This document shows, piece by piece, positions 1 to 5,081 of a DNA stretch of 5,081 nucleotides. The stretch comes from a bacterium MnTg04. Lineage in GTDB: Bacteria > Pseudomonadota > Gammaproteobacteria > Steroidobacterales > MnTg04. The DNA lies in the NCBI GenBank assembly GCA_008975185.1, contig BFAU01000179.1, positions 1 to 5,081 of the forward strand, given 5' to 3'. The position numbers and the translations under genes were made by a program. The notes beneath the pieces are model-generated. The model saw nothing but the letters and a program-made list of their open reading frames with translations. It was not told the origin of the DNA and ran no database searches. The stretch's first letter is position 1. Each line of letters begins with the position of its first letter.

Positions 1-875
1 ATCATCGGTTTTTCCTTTGCCAGGTCCTCGAGCAGTTCCGCGACTACCCGTTGCTGTGCGCCGGTGAGTGTATAGGACAAGGAGGCGATGAAATCGGTGA
101 CTGCCGTCCCCGGGTCCACCAGCGCCGCCGCCGGTTCGCTGCGAATTTTCTGGCGCAACCTGCGCAGGCTCAGGTGTTGCGCCAGCAATTCTTCAAACGC
201 CATTCTCCGCTGCGCCGGGTGTCTCCCCTCCTGTATCGCGTGTATATCGGTATCGGCCGGTGGCTGATGGAGTACGGTTAGCGCCGCCAGCAAACCGGGA
301 AATTTCATGGCCTCCAGGATTCGGGCGGGCAGCCATTCCTCGAGTCCATCGGCGGCAACCAGGCCAAGCGCCTGCCTGCCCAGTTTTCTCAGCCTGCCCT
401 GCTGCAGCCCTTCGGTGGTCGGATAGATCGGGGTCAGCGTGTCATCGGTCGCCAAATCGGTATCGCCGAGGAGTCGATATTCGGGGTGTATCATCTGCAA
501 CCCGCCCGTGCCCGGCCGGGTTTCGCCAAAACAGCGAATGCGCTTGCAACGCGCGAGGCCGTCTTGCTGGGCTTTCGAAAAGTGAAAAAACCGCAGGGTC
601 AGGCTGCCGGTGCCATCGCTGATTCGGCAAAGCAGGTTTCTGCGGCCGCGATAGACGACTTCGGTTAGCTGAATTTCGCCTTCCACAACGGCGCGCTGGC
701 CCGGGTGCAAACCGCCTATAGGAATAATTTTCGTGCGATCCTCATAGCGCAGCGGTAGCAAAAAAAGCAAATCCTGAACCCATTGGATGCCCAGTTTTTG
801 CAGGCGGGCGGCGAGATGCGGGCCGACACCATGCAGAGTTTGCACGGAGGCCAGTTCGATGGGTTTATTGGCCAC
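1..875 (-). CDS. recG: ATP-dependent DNA helicase RecG, N-terminal part (3' end outside window)
   Basis: RecG is a cytoplasmic superfamily 2 helicase that remodels stalled replication forks and branched DNA, regressing forks and unwinding R-loops and D-loops. The visible 291 residues read through without a break. They carry the N-terminal helical segment with LHGVGPHLAARLQKLGI (14-30) and LLPLRYEDRT (39-48). The OB-fold wedge domain follows, with ISDGTGSLTLRFFHF (85-99); its aromatic pair F96/F97 falls at the same numbers as in E. coli RecG. Next come MIHPEYRL and LTPIYPTTEGL, then HPAQRRMAFEELLAQH and LTGAQQRVVAEL, the run-in to helicase domain 1. The window ends roughly ten residues before the expected Walker A motif, so no ATPase motif can be checked. 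The GTG start at 873-875 gives an N-terminus the same length as E. coli's, and an in-frame TGA (the ridA stop, 888-890) lies just upstream. It starts 12 nt after ridA, so it is probably translated by coupling. The family (usually about 690 residues) is certain. Confidence 0.97.
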   Translation of the reverse strand, partial: MANKPIELASVQTLHGVGPHLAARLQKLGIQWVQDLLFLLPLRYEDRTKIIPIGGLHPGQRAVVEGEIQLTEVVYRGRRNLLCRISDGTGSLTLRFFHFSKAQQDGLARCKRIRCFGETRPGTGGLQMIHPEYRLLGDTDLATDDTLTPIYPTTEGLQQGRLRKLGRQALGLVAADGLEEWLPARILEAMKFPGLLAALTVLHQPPADTDIHAIQEGRHPAQRRMAFEELLAQHLSLRRLRQKIRSEPAAALVDPGTAVTDFIASLSYTLTGAQQRVVAELLEDLAKEKPM

Positions 876-876
876 G

Positions 877-882
877 TTCCCT
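877..882 (-). promoter_or_regulatory. Probable recG ribosome-binding site
   Basis: Read on the minus strand, AGGGAA lies directly before the recG GTG, with only about 3 nt between AGGG and the start codon. This is shorter than the usual 5-9 nt spacing. It lies inside the 12-nt ridA-recG gap, so ribosomes finishing ridA would arrive right at it. A weak start (GTG, tight spacing) supported by coupling to ridA is the inference; only the sequence is observed. Confidence 0.45.
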
Positions 883-887
883 GCGGT

Positions 888-1268
888 TCACAGTACCAGG
901 ACGGCGTCCATTTCCACTTCCGCACCTTTGGGCAATGCGGCGACACCGATGGCGGCGCGAGCCGGGTACGGTTCGCTGAAATAGATGGCCATGATCTTGT
1001 TGACGCTGTCGAAACAGCCAAGGTCGGTCAGAAACACATTCAGTTTCACGATATCGTCCAGCGAGCCCCCGGCGGCCTCACACACGGCTTTGAGGTTTTT
1101 GAATACCTGGTGAATGGATGCGTCGATATCGCCATCCAGCATTTGCATGGTTTCCGGCACCAAGGGTACCTGTCCGGACAGGTATACCGTTTTGCCGCTG
1201 CGTATGGCCTGTGAGTAGGTGCCTATCGCTGCCGGCGCATCGGCCGTACTGATCGATTTGCGTTCCAT
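888..1268 (-). CDS. ridA: RidA family 2-iminobutanoate/2-iminopropanoate deaminase
   Basis: RidA hydrolyses reactive enamine/imine intermediates such as 2-aminoacrylate, which are released by PLP enzymes like threonine/serine dehydratase. This protects other PLP enzymes in the cytoplasm. The 126-residue product matches the family's usual length (128 in E. coli) and is a single YjgF/YER057c/UK114 domain that forms trimers. Visible signatures are APAAIGTYSQA (11-21), YLSGQVPL (29-36), DDIVKLNVFLTDL (71-83) and YPARAAIGVAALPKG (101-115). Residues matching the E. coli active site are Y18, S31, R104 (binds the substrate carboxylate) and E119. The E. coli Cys107 position is Ala106 here. The ATG at 1266-1268 was chosen over an in-frame ATG at 1281-1283 because only the former has a Shine-Dalgarno sequence, and it gives the standard N-terminus. 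It lies 45 nt after spoT and 12 nt before recG, in the same frame as both, and is likely co-transcribed. A link to the stringent response is not established by position alone. Confidence 0.97.
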   Translation of the reverse strand: MERKSISTADAPAAIGTYSQAIRSGKTVYLSGQVPLVPETMQMLDGDIDASIHQVFKNLKAVCEAAGGSLDDIVKLNVFLTDLGCFDSVNKIMAIYFSEPYPARAAIGVAALPKGAEVEMDAVLVL

Positions 1269-1274
1269 GCGTCT

Positions 1275-1279
1275 TCCTT
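1275..1279 (-). promoter_or_regulatory. ridA ribosome-binding site that decides the start
   Basis: AAGGA on the minus strand stands 6 nt before the ATG at 1266-1268. The alternative ATG at 1281-1283 lies upstream of this site and has no purine-rich element before it, so the shorter 126-residue RidA is preferred. Confidence 0.75.
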
Positions 1280-1295
1280 GCATCGGTGTGAGCCG

Positions 1296-1308
1296 GCCGC
1301 CCGGCGGC
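1296..1308 (-). other. Small GC-rich hairpin between spoT and ridA
   Basis: The minus strand reads GCCGC-CGG-GCGGC, a perfect 5-bp all-GC stem with a 3-nt loop. It lies in the 45-nt gap between the spoT stop and the ridA ribosome-binding site. No T-run follows, so it is not an intrinsic terminator. It could slow 3' decay of the spoT segment or mean nothing; short GC stems arise easily in DNA of this composition. Confidence 0.3.
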
Positions 1309-1313
1309 AGGTC

Positions 1314-3464
1314 TCAGGCGCAGCTGCGGCTGACGCTGACTACATCTGGCATGCCGCGGATGCTGCGCATCACCTGGGCCAGTTGCACACGGTCGCGTAC
1401 CTGCAAATGAAAAATCAGGGTAACGGTGTCTTCATCCCTTTCGACAACCGATACCGAGTCTATATTACTGTGCGTGTCCGCGATATTCGCTGCGACCGCG
1501 GCCAGAACGCCGGTCTTGTTGTTCACATCGGCGCGCAGTTCGACCATCGACTGACGCTGGACATTTTCCTTCCAGTTTACCGAGATCCACTTGTCCGGCT
1601 GTTTCCTGTATTCCGTCAGGTTGCCGCAGGTGTCGCGGTGGATGACGATACCCTTTCCCGAACTGAGAAAGCCGATAATCGAATCGCCCGGCACCGGGTA
1701 GCAGCAACGCGCGTAACTGACCACCACGCCCTCGGTGCCTTCGATGGCCAGCGGCGCAGGGTCTTTTTTCGCGGTTCCGTCCGCTTGGCCGACCAGCCGC
1801 CTGGCGATGAGTGGCGCCAGGTGCTTGCCGAGGCCGATTTCCTCATACAAAGACTTCTGGTCGGGCAGGTTCAATTCCCCGAGCAACACCTTCATTTCCC
1901 GGGTCGATGCATTGCGAATTTTTTTGTTGAACTCACCCATGGCTTGGCTCAACAAACGCTTGCCCAGATCGATCGCTTCACCGCGTTTCAGATTTTTCAA
2001 ATATTGGCGAATCGCACTTCGCGCTTTCGCGGTCGCAACGAAGTTGACCCATGCCGGGTTGGGCCGGGCGCCCTTGGCGGTGATGATTTCGACCGTCTGA
2101 CCGTTTAACAGTGGCGTGCGCAACGGCACCATGCGCCGGTCGACCTTGGCCGCCACGCAACGGTTGCCGACATCGGTATGGACGGCGTAGGCGAAATCGA
2201 CAGACGTAGAGCCCATCGGCAGACGCATGATATCGCCGCGCGGCGTAAAGACATAAACTTTGTCGGGGAACAAATCGACCCTGACGTTTTCGAGAAACTC
2301 TTCGGAATCGGCATCGTGCTCGAGCTCCACCAGTCTTGCCAGCCACTCGCGGGCGCTCGCATGTGCGGATTCATTGCTGGAGTCGTCTGATTTGTATAGC
2401 CAGTGAGCGGCGATCCCCGACTCAGCCACCCTGTCCATGTCTATGGTTCGAATCTGGACTTCCAAAGGGATGCCGTCCGGGCCGAACAGGGTCGTGTGCA
2501 GGGACTGATATCCGTTGATTCGTGGGATCGCGATGTAATCCTTGAAACGGCCTGGCATAGGCTTGTACAGCCGATGCACCATCCCGAGAACCCGATAGCA
2601 GGTATCAACGTCGTCAACAATGATTCTGAATCCGAACATGTCGACAATTTCACTCAGCGGCCGTCCCTTGTGCCGCATCTTGCGATAGATGCTGTACATG
2701 TGTTTTTCGCGGCCGCCGACATCGGCGGTGATTTTCAGCTCATCCAGCGCATCCGACAAGCGCTGCGATATTTTCTTGACCAGCTGTTTGTGATGGCTCA
2801 GCGCTCTCTTGAGTGTTTTCTCGATGACGCGATAGCGATACGGGTACAGGCTGCGAAAGCCGAGATCCTCGAGCTCCAGCCTGATGCTGTTGATGCCCAG
2901 GCGATTGGCGATCGGCGCGTAAATATCGAGGGTTTCGCGGGCAATACGCCGCCGCTTCACCGGCGGCATGGAGCCCAGGGTTCGCATGTTATGGGTCCGG
3001 TCCGCCAGCTTGATCATGATGACCCGAATATCCTCGGCCATCGCCAGCAGCATTTTTCGGAAACTTTCGGCCTGGGCCTGTTGCCGGTTGTGAAACTGAA
3101 GCTGGTCCAGTTTGCTGACCCCATCGACCAGGTCGGCGACCTCCTCGCCAAACTGTTCCTCGAGCTGGCCTTTTTCCGTGGCAGTGTCCTCGATAACATC
3201 ATGCAGAATCGCAGCGATTATCGTCTGTGCGTCCATACGCTGCTCTGCGAGGATGGTGGCAACCGCGACCGGGTGGCTGATATAGGGAGCGCCGGACACG
3301 CGCTTCTGCCCTTTGTGGGCCGCAGCGCCAAAGCGGTAGGCTTCCATGATGTTGTCGATAGCCGCGGGGCTCATATACGCCTCGAGCTTGGTCAGGAGTT
3401 GATTAACCCCTGTCGCACGCTTCCCCTTGGGTAGTCGGCCAAGAATAGAAGCGGCGTAATCCAT
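1314..3464 (-). CDS. spoT: SpoT: bifunctional (p)ppGpp synthetase/hydrolase
   Basis: A long RelA/SpoT homologue that degrades (p)ppGpp to GDP/GTP plus pyrophosphate, and can make it from ATP and GDP/GTP. It sets the cytoplasmic alarmone level under nutrient stress. The 716 residues (E. coli 702) contain every expected domain. The HD hydrolase has H64, H88-D89 and E92-D93 in LHDVIEDT, and KLADRTHNMRTL (152-163). The synthetase has GREKHMYSIYRKM (251-263), catalytic D275 and E335 (in LEVQIRT), and the RFKD motif (306-309); RXKD is typical of Rel/SpoT enzymes, whereas RelA has EXDD. TGS lies at about 402-462 and a helical region follows. The Cys/His domain has C587, C588, H609 and C613, and ACT runs from about 640 to 716. 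Numbering is offset by exactly 16 from E. coli in both catalytic domains, so the N-terminus is extended by 16. The ATG at 3462-3464 is the earliest possible start (in-frame TAA four codons upstream) but has no clear Shine-Dalgarno sequence. The gene starts 22 nt after rpoZ, as is usual in this lineage. No catalytic residue I know of is missing, so it should be bifunctional. Confidence 0.98.
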   Translation of the reverse strand: MDYAASILGRLPKGKRATGVNQLLTKLEAYMSPAAIDNIMEAYRFGAAAHKGQKRVSGAPYISHPVAVATILAEQRMDAQTIIAAILHDVIEDTATEKGQLEEQFGEEVADLVDGVSKLDQLQFHNRQQAQAESFRKMLLAMAEDIRVIMIKLADRTHNMRTLGSMPPVKRRRIARETLDIYAPIANRLGINSIRLELEDLGFRSLYPYRYRVIEKTLKRALSHHKQLVKKISQRLSDALDELKITADVGGREKHMYSIYRKMRHKGRPLSEIVDMFGFRIIVDDVDTCYRVLGMVHRLYKPMPGRFKDYIAIPRINGYQSLHTTLFGPDGIPLEVQIRTIDMDRVAESGIAAHWLYKSDDSSNESAHASAREWLARLVELEHDADSEEFLENVRVDLFPDKVYVFTPRGDIMRLPMGSTSVDFAYAVHTDVGNRCVAAKVDRRMVPLRTPLLNGQTVEIITAKGARPNPAWVNFVATAKARSAIRQYLKNLKRGEAIDLGKRLLSQAMGEFNKKIRNASTREMKVLLGELNLPDQKSLYEEIGLGKHLAPLIARRLVGQADGTAKKDPAPLAIEGTEGVVVSYARCCYPVPGDSIIGFLSSGKGIVIHRDTCGNLTEYRKQPDKWISVNWKENVQRQSMVELRADVNNKTGVLAAVAANIADTHSNIDSVSVVERDEDTVTLIFHLQVRDRVQLAQVMRSIRGMPDVVSVSRSCA

Positions 3465-3486
3465 GTCAGCAACTTAACGCTCGGCT

Positions 3487-3762
3487 TCAGGTTCCCATGA
3501 TGGTTGGGGGCGGGGCAGATTCGTCGGCGGTAATTTCCGCGAGCAAATCTTCATCCTGCTGATCCAGCTCATCCAGGATTTCGGGGCCTACGTGACCGGC
3601 CGCGATTTCTCGCAGAGCCATCACTGTGGGCTTGTCGTTTTCCCATTCCAGGGAAGCTTCTGCGCCATTGGCCAGCCGCCTGGCTCTGGCGGATGCAATC
3701 AATACCAGATCAAAAATGTTGTCTACATTTTCCAGACAATCCTCAACCGTAATCCTTGCCAT
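3487..3762 (-). CDS. rpoZ: DNA-directed RNA polymerase omega subunit
   Basis: Omega is the small core-polymerase subunit that chaperones beta-prime folding and assembly. In E. coli its N-terminus and beta-prime together form ppGpp binding site 1. The product has 91 residues, the same as E. coli. It opens with MARITVEDC, keeping A2 and R3 of the site 1 N-terminus, and has FDLVLIASARARRL (17-30) and ENDKPTVMALREIAAG (41-56), the conserved core. The tail is acidic and then proline-containing, and variable in the family. Position 16, Arg in the usual NRF motif, is Ile here (ATT codon). The ATG has a well-placed GAGGG ribosome-binding site. The gene follows gmk by 79 nt and precedes spoT by 22 nt, the standard gammaproteobacterial arrangement. 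Identity is certain from core motifs, size and context; the effect of the Arg-to-Ile change is unknown. Confidence 0.97.
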   Translation of the reverse strand: MARITVEDCLENVDNIFDLVLIASARARRLANGAEASLEWENDKPTVMALREIAAGHVGPEILDELDQQDEDLLAEITADESAPPPTIMGT

Positions 3763-3841
3763 CAGGGCCCTCTAAAATCGTTGCGTTGCTAAAAAGCGGC
3801 CTTTCAGTCTACTAGAAAACGCCAGGGGTGCGCCAGACAAT
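3763..3841 (-). other. gmk-rpoZ intergenic region, no confident promoter or terminator
   Basis: This 79-nt gap is the longest non-coding stretch in the window. It holds the rpoZ ribosome-binding site at its rpoZ-proximal end. A TTGTCT hexamer (3840-3835) resembles a -35 box, but no good -10 box lies 16-18 nt after it; the nearest candidate, TAGACT, is 23 nt away. A 4-bp AAAG/CTTT stem with loop GCCG, followed by a couple of T's, is too weak to call a terminator. Read-through from gmk into rpoZ is the simplest reading. Confidence 0.5.
3768..3772 (-). promoter_or_regulatory. rpoZ ribosome-binding site
   Basis: GAGGG on the minus strand lies 5 nt before the rpoZ ATG (3760-3762), a good Shine-Dalgarno match and spacing. 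It sits within the 8-bp perfect palindrome AGGGCCCT, which has no loop and so cannot fold on itself as a hairpin. This is the clearest ribosome-binding site in the cluster and suggests that rpoZ is translated independently of gmk. Confidence 0.75.
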
Positions 3842-4468
3842 TTAATCGGCCAGCAGATCGTCGATCAGCGCCCTGATCCCGGACCGGTTTTTGCGATAGT
3901 CGCCGCCGTTACCCGAGATTATTTCCTGAAGGTCTCTTACGCCGTCATCAAAATCGTCATTGATGACGATGTAATCGAATTCATCCCAATGGCCCATGTC
4001 CGCGACAGAATCCGCCAGTCGTCTTTCGATCATCTCATCGCTGTCCGTGCCGCGGCTTCGCAAGCGGGATTCCAGCGCCCGGCGAGTTGGCGGGAGTATA
4101 AAAATACTCTCGCTGTCAGGCATTTTTTCCCTGACCTGCCTTGCGCCCTGCCAGTCGATTTCGAGTATCACGTCGAGTTTCCTGCGGCGCAACGCATCTA
4201 CTTCCTCGCCCGCCGTTCCATAGTGGTGATCGAAAACCCTGGCGTGCTCCAGGAAACGACCATCGTCGATCATCTGCTGAAACTCACCGTGGGAAACGAA
4301 TCGATAATCGACGCCATCCCTCTCTTGCTCACGCTTTTTCCTGGTGGTGTAGGAAATTGAAAATACCGCGTTCGGAACCTGTTTTAATATCGCACGCAGC
4401 AGGCTTGTCTTGCCGGCGCCCGACGGAGCCGCAACGACAAACAATCGGCCGATATCATCAGTAGTCAT
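3842..4468 (-). CDS. gmk: Guanylate kinase
   Basis: Cytoplasmic guanylate kinase phosphorylates GMP (and dGMP) with ATP to give GDP, an essential step toward GTP and hence (p)ppGpp. The 208-residue product (E. coli 207) is complete. The P-loop is APSGAGKTS (14-22), with K20 the phosphate-binding lysine. The GMP-binding region is SYTTRKKREQERDGVDYRF (39-57), containing R43, R46 and Y55. FLEHARVF and YGTAGEEV follow, then ILEIDWQGARQVREKMP and SIFILPPTRRALESRLRSRG leading into the lid, and FDYIVINDDFDDGVRDL near the end. In the GMP-binding signature the usual TTRxPRxGE reads TTRKKREQE, losing the common Pro and Gly while keeping the arginines and the glutamate. The ATG overlaps the yicC stop as ATGA and has no evident Shine-Dalgarno sequence, so translational coupling to yicC is likely. 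The TAA stop is followed by the gap before rpoZ. Confidence 0.98.
   Translation of the reverse strand: MTTDDIGRLFVVAAPSGAGKTSLLRAILKQVPNAVFSISYTTRKKREQERDGVDYRFVSHGEFQQMIDDGRFLEHARVFDHHYGTAGEEVDALRRRKLDVILEIDWQGARQVREKMPDSESIFILPPTRRALESRLRSRGTDSDEMIERRLADSVADMGHWDEFDYIVINDDFDDGVRDLQEIISGNGGDYRKNRSGIRALIDDLLAD
4465..4468 (-). other. ATGA stop/start overlap between yicC and gmk
   Basis: The four bases ATGA on the minus strand are both the gmk start (4468-4466) and the yicC stop TGA (4467-4465). Such overlaps usually allow ribosomes that finish the first gene to restart on the second. No Shine-Dalgarno-like sequence of its own is visible before the gmk ATG, which fits coupling. Confidence 0.8.
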
Positions 4469-5081
4469 TCTATGTTCTGGATTTGTTCGCGCATCTGCTC
4501 GATCAAGACCTTGAGTTCGACCGCTGCGCGCGTGACCTCCGTGTCCTGCGATTTGGAACTCAGGGTGTTGGCTTCCCGGTTTAGTTCCTGCATCAGGAAA
4601 TCCAGGCGGCGTCCGATGGGGTCGCTGCGGTCGATGGTACTGCGGACTTCGGTCAAATGACTCCTGAGCCGGTCCATTTCCTCGTCTATATCAAACTTTT
4701 GCGCGAGTATCGCAAGTTCTATTTCGATGCGTTCATGGTCCACTTCTTCGCTAAGCTGCGCAATGCGGTCACGCAGCCGCTGACGCAGATTACTCATGAC
4801 ATCAGGCATTTTCTCGCGCACGAACTGAACGATTTCGTCCATGGCTTCGCACCGCGTAAGCAACATTTCGCGAATGCGCTCGCCTTCCGACTCCCGGTTT
4901 TGCGAAAGCTGGGCCAGCGTTTCGCCGAGGAGTTCGGTTGCCGCTTTTTGCGAGGGCTCAGGATCCTTTTCCGGCTCACCTAGCAAACCGGGCCAGCGCA
5001 AAACTTCCAGGGGATTGGGCGCGCCCGCCGAGGGCAGGTGTTCCGCGATTTCCCGGGGGTTGGCCAGCAACTGGTCCAGTA
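4465..5081 (-). CDS. yicC: YicC/YloC-family RNA-turnover protein, C-terminal part (5' end outside window)
   Basis: The reading frame is open to the window edge, and the 204 visible codons match E. coli YicC (287 residues) from about residue 84 onward, so roughly 83 N-terminal residues lie outside. A TTG at 5070-5068 is not the true start, because homology continues before it. Visible parts are the end of the YicC_N domain, with NPLEVLRWPGLL, then a long charged helical middle and the complete C-terminal DUF1732 domain. The latter has DEEMDRLRSHLTEV, GRRLDFLMQELNREANTL and ELKVLIEQMREQIQNIE, the last identical to E. coli as recalled. Family members are reported as endoribonucleases or RNA-decay adaptors; in E. 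coli YicC is linked to decay of the small RNA RyhB. That function is from family knowledge, and the N-terminal half cannot be checked here. Its stop overlaps the gmk start. yicC-gmk adjacency is common in bacteria, though E. coli does not keep them directly adjacent. Confidence 0.95.
   Translation of the reverse strand, partial: LDQLLANPREIAEHLPSAGAPNPLEVLRWPGLLGEPEKDPEPSQKAATELLGETLAQLSQNRESEGERIREMLLTRCEAMDEIVQFVREKMPDVMSNLRQRLRDRIAQLSEEVDHERIEIELAILAQKFDIDEEMDRLRSHLTEVRSTIDRSDPIGRRLDFLMQELNREANTLSSKSQDTEVTRAAVELKVLIEQMREQIQNIE

Noticed and set aside
865..891. Eight-codon GTG frame overlapping the ridA stop
   Set aside because: It is out of frame with recG, ends at a TAA almost immediately, and has no ribosome-binding site. 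It is probably chance.
716..1021. Minus-strand open frame of 101 codons overlapping ridA and recG
   Set aside because: It is out of frame with both genes, its product is low-complexity and Trp/Cys-rich, and ridA and recG explain the region fully.
783..1214. Plus-strand open frame of 143 codons across the recG-ridA junction
   Set aside because: It is the same complementary-register shadow. It crosses the junction only because ridA and recG are in the same frame. It shows no recognisable protein.
888..1283. Longer RidA starting at the ATG at 1283
   Set aside because: It adds five residues absent from the family and lacks a ribosome-binding site; the ATG at 1268 has AAGGA at 6 nt.
888..1316. 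UGA recoding, since two UGA codons alone separate three genes in one frame
   Set aside because: Each UGA falls exactly where homologous proteins end, rpoZ and yicC also end in TGA at the expected place, and no gene has an internal TGA.
2403..3434. Long open frame (343 codons) on the plus strand opposite spoT, and another at 1278-2108
   Set aside because: Both lie in the register where each antisense codon is the reverse complement of a spoT codon, so stops arise only opposite TTA, CTA or TCA codons, which are rare in this GC-rich gene. The products match no family I recognise, while spoT is clearly real.
3763..3841. Promoter (TTGTCT/TAGACT) and terminator-like AAAG/CTTT stem between gmk and rpoZ
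   Set aside because: The box spacing is 23 nt, too long for sigma-70, and the stem is only 4 bp. Neither is good enough to annotate.
3989..4983. Plus-strand open frames at 3989-4360 and 4657-4983 opposite gmk and yicC
   Set aside because: These are in the same register as the other shadows and lie opposite strongly conserved genes.
4465..5070. TTG at 5070 as the start of yicC
   Set aside because: The frame stays open to the window edge and the homologous protein extends about 83 residues further upstream, so this is an internal Leu codon.
1..5081. Mobile elements, CRISPR, tRNA/rRNA genes, toxin-antitoxin or defence genes, or a new system
   Set aside because: I looked on both strands and saw no inverted-repeat ends, repeat arrays, tRNA-like folds or accessory genes. 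Conserved housekeeping genes fill the window almost end to end.

Overview
The window is an ordinary, conserved chromosomal housekeeping cluster from a moderately GC-rich gammaproteobacterium. All six genes lie on the minus strand, so transcription runs from high to low coordinates: yicC (5' end outside the window) > gmk > rpoZ > spoT > ridA > recG (3' end outside the window). The assignment to Gammaproteobacteria rests on this gene order and on close protein resemblance to recalled E. coli sequences. For example, the last 17 residues of the YicC homologue match E. coli as remembered, and RecG, SpoT, GMK and omega align with few or no gaps over most of their lengths. Genus or family cannot be decided from the sequence alone.

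Layout: 5081-4465 is the C-terminal part of a YicC-family RNA-turnover protein. 4468-3842 is guanylate kinase, whose ATG overlaps the yicC TGA as ATGA. 3841-3763 is the longest gap (79 nt), holding the rpoZ ribosome-binding site and no convincing promoter or terminator. 3762-3487 is the RNA polymerase omega subunit. 3464-1314 is a full-length SpoT-type (p)ppGpp hydrolase/synthetase. 1268-888 is RidA, the enamine/imine deaminase. 875-1 is the N-terminal 291 residues of RecG helicase, cut off just before its Walker A motif. There is no gene-free stretch above 300 bases, and I see no RNA gene, mobile element, CRISPR array or prophage trace.

How the genes fit together: the core is a ppGpp theme. 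GMK makes GDP, which leads to GTP and so to the (p)ppGpp precursor pool. SpoT makes and destroys (p)ppGpp. Omega is part of RNA polymerase, and its N-terminus contributes to ppGpp binding site 1 in E. coli. RidA (metabolite damage control), RecG (fork rescue) and YicC (RNA decay) are co-transcribed neighbours without a proven direct link. Gaps of -4 to 79 nt and no visible terminator suggest one operon.

I found no undescribed system. The more interesting details are small: spoT, ridA and recG share one reading frame and are separated only by single TGA stops; omega has Ile in place of a normally conserved Arg16; SpoT has a 16-residue N-terminal extension with a weak ribosome-binding site; ridA sits where E. 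coli has trmH.
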